Assembly (NCBI GenBank): GCA_021401465.1
Contig: JADDMT010000205.1
Coordinates: 1 to 38,099 of the forward strand
Direction: 5' to 3'
DNA: 38,099 bases
From: Teratosphaeria epicoccoides
Lineage: Eukaryota > Ascomycota > Dothideomycetes > Mycosphaerellales > Teratosphaeriaceae
The notes beneath the pieces were generated by a model. The model was not told the origin of the DNA and ran no database searches. It saw nothing but the letters and a program-made list of their open reading frames with translations. Position numbers and translations under genes: made by a program. Each line of letters starts with the position of its first letter. Position 1 is the first letter of the stretch. Shown here piece by piece: positions 10,561 through 19,285 of this stretch.

Positions 10561-10588
10561 CTCCCGCTTAGAGTCAGGAAGCAGGAGT
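10548..10588 (+). promoter_or_regulatory. -1 frameshift signal of C2 (GGGAAAA plus hairpin)
   Basis: The gag frame reads TCG GGA AAA, giving the heptamer G GGA AAA at 10548-10554. After a 5-nt spacer, ACTCC-C-GCTT (10560-10569) can pair with AAGC-A-GGAGT (10579-10588) around a 9-nt loop, with one internal C/A mismatch. The -1 frame then stays open, ignoring TAG, into the protease. Confidence 0.7.
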
Positions 10589-11443
10589 AACAGAAGCATT
10601 AGTAGAAGGATAGGAGAGAGTTAAGGGATCCATGGACAGGAACCTGATTTATACTGACGTAGTCCTTGCAAATAATACCGGGACATTAGCTCTTATTAAC
10701 GAAGGGTACTAGTACTACGCTACAATTAACAGAGACCTAGCGAAAGGCCTCGGTTTAAGCTTAATAAGCAAAGAGTCACGAATAGCGAGGGGCGTAATAG
10801 CGTCAATGCGGGACTCTGCGGTAGAAGGAGTAGTCGCCTTCTAGATAGAAATTAAGGGGTTCTAGTAACTAGTATACGCATACGTAGTAAAGGACCTCGT
10901 CTTCCCCCTGATCCTAGGGAACCCCTAGAAGGCTCACAATAAAGTGCGGACCGCGCCAGAAAAGCGCTAGTACTAGCATAGGAGAGCGGGACAGTAGATA
11001 GACTAGGGGCAGAACTACTAAGAATACGAGGACCGCGGGGACTTTACCTAGGTATGCGCGACTGTAACAGCAGATGTTAAGTAGGCCTTAAAAACGAAAG
11101 AATACCTGACGCTTAACAAGTTAAGAAAGGCGCTCCCTCTAGAGCTCTAACACATAGCTCCGCTGTTTTGCTGCAGGGAAGTAGAGAAATTAGCGCTACA
11201 CCGCCCTAGTATTAACTACTACGTCAAACTCCGCGAAGGACTAGACAGATCCTAACTAGCTCTGCTATAGGGACCCCTATATAGCATGTCGAAGGAGGAA
11301 CTACTTGTGCTAAGGAAGTCCTTAGACAAACTGTTAGGGAAGGGATTCATCTAGCCTACTAACTTGAAGGCCGCGGCTCCTATGCTTTTCGTCTAGAAGC
11401 TAGGGGGGTCTCTAGTTCTATGTTACAGAATGTTCTAGAGGTA
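10555..11443 (+). pseudogene. pol: Pol relic of C2: protease and N-terminal RT
   Basis: In the -1 frame after the slippery site, a protease-like segment carries ALINEGYXYYATI near 10690-10730, which corresponds to ALIDxGCxCY with D to N and C to Y transitions. The hydrophobic FPLILGNPW-type flap/end segment follows near 10900. The RT N-terminus appears at 11286-11440 with LRKSLDKLLGKGFI and a PMLFV...GSL stretch. Coding homology stops at about 11443, before the RT catalytic core. An ATG at 10632 is in frame, but frameshifting from gag is the simpler expression route. Confidence 0.7.
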
Positions 11444-11637
11444 AGCTTTAGCTAGTCAAAGTCTGCATAGCAAGTAGGGATAGCTGCTATAGACTACTCT
11501 GTTACTCTATAGTGCTCTATTAAACAGAGTAGCAGAGCAGGATAGATTACTAGGCGTAGCTACTACAGAGTACTCTGTTACTCTGTAGTACTCTATTAAA
11601 CAGAGTAGCAGAGTAGGACAGATTACTAGAGAATCTC
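11444..11637. repeat. Linker with two direct 59-bp hairpin repeats
   Basis: Copies at 11495-11553 and 11571-11629 are separated by 17 bp and differ by a few transitions. Each starts with TACTCTG-T-TACTCTG and can fold back on CAGAGTA-G-CAGAGTA with one mismatch around a 15-nt loop. No coding sequence is evident. The unit may be a small inverted-repeat element or a leftover target sequence; I do not recognise it. Confidence 0.6.
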
Positions 11638-12105
11638 TGTTATAAGGGTAGGTACCGATAGCAGGAAGGGGATTAGGTGTTAGACTCGTAGAGCTATAAA
11701 GAATATCGACAATAGCAATTAACCTTGTAACTAACTCTCCTCTAAGCAAGAGAGGATTAAATTAAGATTAAGCACGAAGCTCCTAACTACCTGTCCTGAA
11801 GCTATCCCTATATACTAGAGAGACAGGGCAGCTCTGTTAGATCTGTCGATAGACCTAACAGATCTGTGTCTGTAGATCTATAGACTAACCCTACAGATCC
11901 GAGAGTCTGTCCTCCTGTGACAGATCCCTTCTCCCCTGTAGGCCTATAGATCTATAGACTAACCCTACAGATCTAGGGATCTGTCCTTACGTGACAGATC
12001 CTTTCTCCTATGACTATGCTATGACTTAGGCTATAGTGTTTGTGACTCATAGCACTTAGGACACTCATAATCCTGTGACTTACAGTACTCCTGACACTCA
12101 TGACA
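11638..12105 (-). repeat. 3' LTR of A2
   Basis: 468 bp with TG...CA ends on the minus strand. It is full length compared with the A3 LTR and contains the TATA-like box, the palindrome and the internal duplication. Confidence 0.85.
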
Positions 12106-12108
12106 CTA

Positions 12109-12118
12109 TCCCCCTCTT
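12109..12118 (-). other. Polypurine tract of A2
   Basis: The minus-strand AAGAGGGGGA sits 3 bp from the LTR, as in A1 and A4. Confidence 0.7.
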
Positions 12119-12184
12119 AGCCTAGCTCGTCCCTAAGCTACCTTATTAGTGCGGGGTTTCTCTTGTCATTTCCTTTGTGTAGTA

Positions 12185-12805
12185 ATGTCTTCTCTTTCTA
12201 CATTACTGCCTTATGTCATCTTAGACACTAACGCCCCTTTAACGCAGAAACGTAAACGCCGCGTGAATCAAATCTATCGTTAGGGCTAGGACAGCATAAA
12301 GTCCTGTACTTAGTGTCAAGAGTTAAAGCTCGTTTGTCGAGTACACATTTCCTTAGGGAAATGTTCGTAGTGTTACTTTAGCAACTGTCGAAGTTGCGAC
12401 GCGAAGGTAACAGAGGTCGAATAGAAGAAGTTAGGTGATTAGCAGAAAAGACTAATTACTGATCTTAATCGTGCAAAGGCGGTCCTAGCCGAGGCATCGC
12501 AGAAGATAATAGAGGCGCATGTAAAGGAGATGCGTCTTTAGAAATAGTTAGATGTAGTTAACTATAAGGTCGAGGATAGTCGCGCTCTCGAGGAGCGTGA
12601 GATCAGGGAGGATAAGGCTAAAGAGCAGGCTCTTCCATAGGCTAGGTTTCTTCTTAACCTAGATCCCTCGGCGGGTCTCGCTCTTAGTCCTACGACATGG
12701 AGCGTAATAGAAGGTTTCGCTAATGCCTCGTATTAGGGTTCCTTAGATAGCGTGATAGCTAAGCCGATTGACAGCGTCCCGCAGGAGTCTAGTCGTAGCT
12801 TATAA
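12185..12805 (+). pseudogene. Antisense ORF in A2: Zn2Cys6-like coiled-coil protein relic (best copy)
   Basis: The best preserved of three copies. ATG 12185 to TAA 12803-12805 is a single frame of 206 codons plus stop, opposite in strand to pol of A2. Residues 21-26 are basic (QKRKRR). All seven cysteines are intact at 41, 44, 51, 60, 63, 68 and 71, giving C-X2-C-X6-C-X8-C-X2-C-X7-C, which fits the fungal Zn(II)2Cys6 pattern. Residues about 74-150 are charged and heptad-like, suggesting a dimerising coiled coil; the tail has LNLDPSAGLALSPTTWS. In-frame stops are transition-type. From memory, similar small cysteine-plus-coiled-coil proteins are common in retrotransposon-rich ascomycete genomes; I cannot verify this. 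DNA binding is inference. Confidence 0.8.
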
Positions 12806-13831
12806 TCTTCTCCCTAGGTTCGTTCTTCTCTCGAAACTTCGTATCTTTTGCTAATAGTTTTGTAGATGTTTAAGGGGTTCCTAGGTGTTTTCGGTACTCC
12901 TATATCCTTCCCATTTTACTAAGTACTCTCGCTGTCCGTCCTGCTAGCGAGTGTTAACGATCTTCTCGACAGTGTACTCGGGTTCTTCTACTTTAGGGTC
13001 GAGTAGTAAGGGTTCCGTTTGCAGTGCGGCATCTAGCGCTACTTATTCTAACAGAGAGACATGGAACACAGGGTGTATTCTTATCTGCTTAGGTAGCTGT
13101 AACTCAAAATTAACTAGTCCTTTCTTGGCCTTGATCCTGAATAGTCCTAGTTTTACAGCGTCTAGTTTTTTACTCGGCTTGTCCGATTTAATGTGATAGC
13201 GGAGGAGATATACCTTGTCCCCCTCCTTTAGAATTAGTCCCTTAATTCTCTCACGATTCGCGTACTATGCCATGTTCTGCTAATAGAACTACAGGTCGAG
13301 TCGTGCTTCTGTTTGCAGTCGGTCTAGGTGTTCTACTCGTCCGAGTGCTACTAGGTTTAGATTACTAGCTAAGACATCTAGAATGTCTTCTATAGGTAAT
13401 CCGTACGCTATCTGAAATGGCGAGAGTCCTGTCTACTCTGCTAGCGTACTATTATACGCGAGCTACGCTATTAGCAACAACTCTACCTAGTTGTCCTAGT
13501 CCCTATTTACATAGGATCGAAGGTACTATTCTAACGTCTGATTTAGACGTTCTGTCTGTCTATCTATTTAAGGGTAGAAGGAAGTACTTAGTCGATGTTT
13601 GACCTAGAATTGTCTCATTAGGGCTCTCTAGAAGTTAGAGGTAAACATGGATCCTCGATCCGTTACTAGGTCCTATAGCATACTATATAGTGCTGCTACC
13701 TATTTAATGAAGACATGTGTAATATCTTTAGTCTTAAAGTCTTCGCGGTAAGGGATAAACTTCCTAAACATAGTAAATTAGTCGACTACTACCATGATCC
13801 TATTGAAGAACTCATTAGTAGCGGGTTCTCT
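12800..13831 (-). pseudogene. pol: Pol C-terminus relic of A2: integrase and chromodomain
   Basis: Minus-strand coding from the integrase core end (LSTSFYPQIDRQTERLNQ near 13580-13530) to the GPY/F-like region and the chromodomain (EEPEYTVEKIVNTR ... WEGY) near 13000-12850. It ends at the minus-strand TAA 12802-12800, back-to-back with the plus-strand ORF stop. Unlike A1, the frame is continuous here between integrase core and chromodomain. Confidence 0.85.
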
Positions 13832-14301
13832 TGTCATGAGTGTCAGGAGTACTGTAGGTTTCAGGATCATGAGGGTCCTAAGTACTATGAGTCATAGTAT
13901 AGTCATAGGAGTACTATAAGTCATAGGCATAGTCATAGGAGAAAGGATCTGTCACGTGAGGACAGATCCCTAGATCTATAGGGTTAGTCTACAGATCTAC
14001 AGGCCTACAAGGAAGAAGGGATCTGTCATAGGATAATAGACCCTTAGATCTGTAGGGTTAGTCTATAGATCTACAGACACGGATCTATTAGGTCTGTCAA
14101 CAGATCTAATAGAGCTGCTCTGTCTCTCTAGTATATAGGGATAGCTTTAGGACAGGTAGTTAGGAGCTTCGTGCTTAATTCAATTCCCTTTCCCTAGGGG
14201 ATAGTTAGTTACAAGGTTAACTACTATTGTCGATATTCTTCACAGCTCTGCGAGTCTAATACCTAGTTACCTTCCTGCTATTAGTACCTACCCTTATGAC
14301 A
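13832..14301 (+). repeat. 5' LTR of A3
   Basis: 470 bp, TGTCATGAG...CTTATGACA. It contains two copies of a block starting GGATCTGT at 13945 and 14019, i.e. a 74-bp tandem duplication covering GATCTGTAGGGTTAGTCTA-like sequence, then the palindrome and the TATA-like box near 14132. Confidence 0.85.
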
Positions 14302-14360
14302 TTTTGAGCACTACTTCTAAGGAAGCATTAGGGGACTTGTCGAGTGCTTAACATACGCCT

Positions 14361-16127
14361 ATGTCAAGTAGTTCTTTAGCTGTTAGTTTAACTTCTAGCG
14401 ATAATCAACCGACACCACGAGAACAAGTTACTGCTATACCTTAAATTACGTAGTAGCTCAAATCCATTCACCTTAGCGAGATGGCTCTAGCATCTGTCGC
14501 AGGTTTAACTACCGGGAATAGACACGGCAACAACGGCTTTAAGATAGGAAGCCCTACAGAGTTTACAGGATAACGATCTCAAGTCGAGATGGTTATCCTA
14601 TAATGCTAGTTAGCATTTAACGTAGATACGGAACAGTTTACAACACATTATAGGCGAATGATGTACATTGTCTCTTACCTAAAGGGACTAGCGTTCGAGT
14701 TTATCTAGCCTCATCTAACAGATTATCTAGATCACGTCAGTAACGTCGAAGCTAGGAAGACGACAACTAGGGAGATTCTTAACTTAGACAAGTCTTTGTT
14801 TAAGGCATTACGCAAAGCGTTTAGGCTTAGTAATAAGCAACAAGAGGCCGAGAGAGCTCTCCTAGGAATCTAGCAGAAGGGTTCTGCCATTAAGTACTGC
14901 GCGGACTTTCAGACCCTCTCTGCTCAAGTCGACTAGAATGATAATGCTTTAGCCGCTTAGTTCTACTAGGGACTAAAGGAGACGGTTAAAGACGAAATTG
15001 CCCGAGGAGATTAGCTAACGACATTCAAGGAAATGAGCGATCTCGCGATTAGAATCGATAATCGCATCTAGGAACGACAGTAAGAACGACAACATAGAAA
15101 TCGCAAGCTGGCACAGGCTAACCATAAGGTCTAACGATCGGCACTAAAATGGCGAAGCGATTACTACGGTCTCTAACCTATGGAGTTAGATGTGACTAAG
15201 GGGCGTCTAAGGAATGGACCCTGAGGAAAGCCGCAGAAGGGCTCTCCCCCCCGGAATGGTCTAAAGAAACCATTCGACAAGAGTAATCTTAAGTGCTACA
15301 ACTATGGAAAGAAAGGACACTTTGCCCGCGAGTGTTTTGCTAAGAAGCAACGACAAGAACTGCCTAGGATAGAACAGGCTCGCGCGACAACAACAGCACC
15401 TAAGCAAAAGGCTGCCGCTACTCGAGAACTGGACCATGCCGCACTTACTTAGACTGCGTGCTATGACGACGATTATTAAATTCACATGAGTGATAAAGAT
15501 GGTTCTAGATAGTACCCTAGCTAAAACAAGGCATAGTCAATCTGTGCGCTAAGGGGTAGACCTTCTAGTACGACAGTCCTAAGGCAACAGGAGCTAGAAG
15601 AAGAAGAAGAAGGTTCGGACGACAACTATGAGATTGTCGAAGCCGTCATTCCTGATTCCGAGGAAGACGAGAGCATAGAGTGATAGGCTATGCCGCCGCA
15701 TGACATCAGACTCGATATTATCCGAATTATACAGAACTAGTAGGCTTAGGCTTGCCTATGGATTAATAGAGTACAACACGTCGACTAGCTTTAGTATGAC
15801 GAACTAGCTAACCGTATGCGACGACACCTGAGGAGACTACTAGTCGTAGCTTAACCTCACGTACATCAGAAAGTTGTCTAAGAAATTGTACTATTCAGGG
15901 TAGAGTTTACGCCCTAGGGAGGCTACCTAACCCACGAAGGTATTCAGATTTCACAAGCGCTACGACTCTAAGTCTATCACTTAAAGATAGAGTACGCAAG
16001 AAACGCGCAGGAACAGCGAGGCCAAGAGCGAGAACGACCTCTTAGGCCAGAAAACGGTAACGCTTAGAGAAGAAGCCGAGACTGTACGATCCCTGAACTA
16101 GTCCGTGAAGACAGTTATTCGGGAAAC
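14361..16127 (+). pseudogene. gag: Gag relic of A3
   Basis: Same protein as the A1 gag. The ATG at 14361 starts MSSSSSAVSLTSS. The knuckle at 15294-15335 reads CYNYGKKGHFAREC, with the second cysteine again tyrosine. The acidic EEEE run lies near 15597-15612. Glutamine and tryptophan codons are often TAG. The frame reaches the slippery site at 16121. Shared amino-acid changes with A1 suggest some mutations are hotspots or predate both copies. Confidence 0.85.
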
Positions 16128-16158
16128 GACGAGGTCCGCTAGAATTAGACCTACGGAC
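16121..16158 (+). promoter_or_regulatory. -1 frameshift signal of A3 (GGGAAAC plus hairpin)
   Basis: The heptamer GGGAAAC (16121-16127) is in register with gag (TCG GGA AAC). A 6-nt spacer leads to GTCCG (16134-16138), which pairs with CGGAC (16154-16158) around a 15-nt loop. Gag is in frame 0 and pol in frame 2 here, a -1 step, as in A1. Confidence 0.7.
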
Positions 16159-18780
16159 AGACTAGACAGGGCTACAACAATGTGCCGCGATTAGCGCCAG
16201 ATACGCGAACAACCTTAGAGTATAGGTACACATCGACGAGACGCTAGCTAGGGCCTTAATAGATTCAGGATGTACTAGAATCTTTATGACGCCTAAGTTC
16301 GCCAGGACAGCTAGGATAAAGCTACAGGCGAAGACGAATGCTTTCTCGCTACAAGCGATTAATAGAAAGCCGGTTACGTACAACTAAGGAGTAGTTGACG
16401 AAGAGACTAAGATGATGCCTCTGCGGATAGGACGCTACTAAGAGATGCTCTAGTTCGACATCACGGAGTTACTAGGCTCGGATGTAGTACTAGGGTTGCC
16501 ATGGCTAAGAAACGCTAACCCCTATATCGACTAGAAGGATGAGAGGATCTAGTTCCTAGAACTCTCAAGATCGATACCTCTACCTATAGTACACGACGTA
16601 CTAGGCAAGATCGAAATATGTGCTATGACTTTAAGCGAGATAGTAGCTACTATTAAGGATCCAGAATAGGAAGTGCACGTCCTATAGGTTAAAGCAACGC
16701 AAACGGAAGTCAGGGTCGAATTCATAGTTCCTGATAAGTATAAAGAGTTCGCTACTCTTTTCGAGGAAGAACCCGACTAAGAAGCTCTGCCAGAACACTA
16801 GGAGTAGGACCACGGGATACCCTTGCTCCCTAGCAAGACACTAACGAAGCAATTAGTTCGCCTATTGTTAGCGGCGAAACTAGAGATTCTCCGGAAATAC
16901 CTAGAAGACAACCTCCGGAAAGGCTTTATCCGCAAGTCGTAGTCCCTAGCCAGATATCCAATCCTGTTTGTGCCTAAGGGGGAAGATAACTAGCGACTCT
17001 ACGTAGATTATCGTAGATTAAACGACATCATGATAAAGAATAGTTATCTGCTTCCTTTACTCTTAGAATTGCAGGACTGCCTACAAGGAGCAATATAGTT
17101 CTCGAAGTTCGATATACCTGGAGCGTATAACCGAATTCGAATTAAGGAAGGCGAAGAATAGAAGACTACGTTCCAAACTAGGTTCGGACACTATAAGTAC
17201 ATAGTCATGCTATTTGGATTAACAAATGCCCTAGCTACATAGTAGGCATTTATTAACAATGTGCTACGAGAGTACCTCGACGTCTTTGTGATTATATACC
17301 TAGACGACATCCTTGTCTACTCCTAGACGATCAAAGAGCATAGGACTTATATGCGCAAGGTACTTTAGAAACTCCAGGATTACTAGTTAAAGGTTAAGCC
17401 TTAGAAGAGCGAGTTTCACAAGCAGGAAGTATAATTCCTTAGCTATGTAGTAGCATAGAATAGAATCAAGATAGACACTAAGAAAGTCTAAGTCGTAAAA
17501 GAGTAGCCTACGCCGACTAATGTTAAGGAAGTATAGTCCTTCCTTAGGTTCGCTAACCTCTACCGAAGATTTGTGGCGAACTATTCGAAGATTATGGCAC
17601 TACTTACGACTCTTACTACGAAGGATACACTATTCGTGTAGGACGACGCCTAACAGAATGCCTTCAAGGAACTTAAGCGACAGTTTACAGATTAGCTGAT
17701 CTTACTTGTATTCGACCTAGATAAGCCTATCATAGTCAAAACAGATGCCTCTAACGTAGTACTCGGGGCATGCTTAAGTTAACTAGGACCGAGTAGACGA
17801 CTACAGCTAGTCGCCTACTACTCGAGGAAATTGTCTAGACCTGAACTCTGATACGACGTCTACGACAAAGAACTTCTAGCTATAGTAGACGCCTACAAGG
17901 CCTAGCGAGTCTACTTAGAAGGTTCTAAGCACTAGGTCACGGTCTACACAGACCATGAGAACTTGCGATACTTCATAACGACGAAAGAGTTAAACTGATA
18001 ACAGGTTCGGTAGAGTAAGGAGCTCTCTAGTTTTAACTGCAAGATTGTCTATTACAAGGGATCCGATAACGTACACGCTAATGTACTTAGCCGCTAGACA
18101 GACTACATGAAGGGCGTGAAGCAGGAGAAACATGCTATTCTCTAGGAAAATAGCGATAGCACGCTAGGAGTCAACTGACTCGTAGCCACGACTGTCACAT
18201 AGACTAGTGAATGTTAGGACGACCTGAAGAACGCGCTAGTCTACGACCTAACTACACTCGCTATCCGCGATGACATTAATAGACAGGAGGATTAGGAAGA
18301 CGAAGACGGAATCCTTCTGTTTTAAGGATTAGTATACATGCTAACGTCTTTACAATCAGAGCTACTACGACTCCGACATGACATACCTCAGGTAGGACAC
18401 CCGGGAGTGTCTAAAATGAAGCAAATTCTCCGACAAGAATATTACTTCCCTAGGATAAGCTAGGCAATCGAGGACTACGTCTGTTAATATGTGACTTGCT
18501 AACGAAGTAAGCACGACCGTCATAAACCGTATAGGCTACTACGACTACTTAAGGTACCTTAACGGCCATGGGAATCGCTTACCATAGATTTCATTGTCAA
18601 ACTACCTTAGTCAAGAGAACCTGCTACGAATGAGTTCTTCGACAGGATCATGGTAGTAGTCAACCGATTCACTAAGTTTAGGAAGTTTATCCCTTACCGC
18701 GAAGACTTTAAGACTAAAGATATCGCGCATGTCTTCGTTAAATAGGTAGTAGTACTACACGGTATACTATAGGACCTAGT
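16128..18780 (+). pseudogene. pol: Pol relic of A3: protease, RT, RNase H, partial integrase
   Basis: After the shift the frame reads RGPLELDLRTD, then CAAISARYANNLRV and protease ALIDSGCT near 16254-16280. RT has YLDDILVYS at 17297-17323; RNase H TDASNVVLGACL is near 17742. The integrase zinc-binding region has H...H (RHDIPQVGHPG, near 18374) and a C...C pair near 18478-18500; the core begins with DFIVKLP near 18588. Coding is lost at 18780 in the integrase core. Stops are of mutation type. Confidence 0.9.
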
Positions 18781-18781
18781 T

Positions 18782-19285
18782 TGCAGTTAGCGGGTCTACT
18801 GTCCGGGTATTTTCTATCGGTGTCCTCTATGATTACGCCGCTAACCTCGAGCAGCGTCGTGGCCTAGGAGGTCGTAGGGACTGTAGGTGCCGCTGTCGCC
18901 TAGCAGGGCCTCCTATGAGTTCATCCTGTACTCTGTGTGTTTCTGCGCGCTAACAGTTCAGAAGGTCTAGGGGCGTTCTACTAGCGCTTACCTTAGGTAG
19001 GCGGCGGGAGAACGTTGCTAGTAAGGGCGAGAGCCCTTGTTAGCGTCAGTCTAGCGCTGCTGCGCGGGGCCCTGACTAAGAGGCTAGGGACTCTAACGGC
19101 AGCCTAGTCGGCGGGTCTAGGGGGTCTAGCGAGGGCCCCTTAGACAGCGGGGGGGGCTAGCCCCGCTAGCGGGGCCCCTAGTAACAATCCCGCATGATTG
19201 TCGCTAGGGTCCTCTATCCTCGGCGCAGGGGCCTGCGGCTAGGGGGGGTTTTTTCTTTCGTTGTATATATAGTTACCTAATGTTA
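18782..19285 (-). repeat. Probable 3' LTR of D
   Basis: A purine run (AGAGGGGGAAAA in minus reading, near 19286-19297) precedes TAACATTAGG (TG changed to TA) and a TATATATAC box near 19262-19270. The unit ends in CA at 18782, next to A3 DNA. It is GC-rich with G/C runs. No second copy exists here to confirm the ends. Confidence 0.5.

Larger units (their letters stand above)
9173..11443 (+). mobile_element. Family C gypsy element, truncated (C2)
   Basis: A 5' LTR, gag, frameshift signal, protease and the beginning of RT are present; the rest of pol and the 3' LTR are missing. It is inserted into fragment F; the left flank GGTAG (9168-9172) is the candidate target duplication. The break at about 11443 leads into a linker with hairpin repeats. 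Confidence 0.8.
11638..13831 (-). mobile_element. Family A element, 3' part (A2)
   Basis: On the minus strand this holds the C-terminal half of integrase, chromodomain, antisense ORF, polypurine tract and 3' LTR. It is cut at 13831 by insertion of A3; A4 shows the uninterrupted sequence (GGGTTCTCTCGACTAGG). The likely target duplication of A3 is TCTCT (13827-13831). The upstream part of A2 is not in the window. Confidence 0.9.
13832..18780 (+). mobile_element. Family A element, 5' part (A3), nested in A2
   Basis: A full 5' LTR, gag, frameshift site and pol up to the integrase core. Family A homology stops at GACCTAGT (18780), where family D starts. It is somewhat less mutated than A1 in gag and keeps an intact frameshift hairpin. 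Confidence 0.9.

Noticed and set aside
11507..11749. Minus-strand ORF across the hairpin repeats and LTR end
   Set aside because: Composed of LTR and repeat sequence; no coding character.
13715..13897. Plus-strand 60-codon ORF across the A2/A3 junction
   Set aside because: Spans two transposons in opposite orientation, so it arose by insertion and is not a gene.
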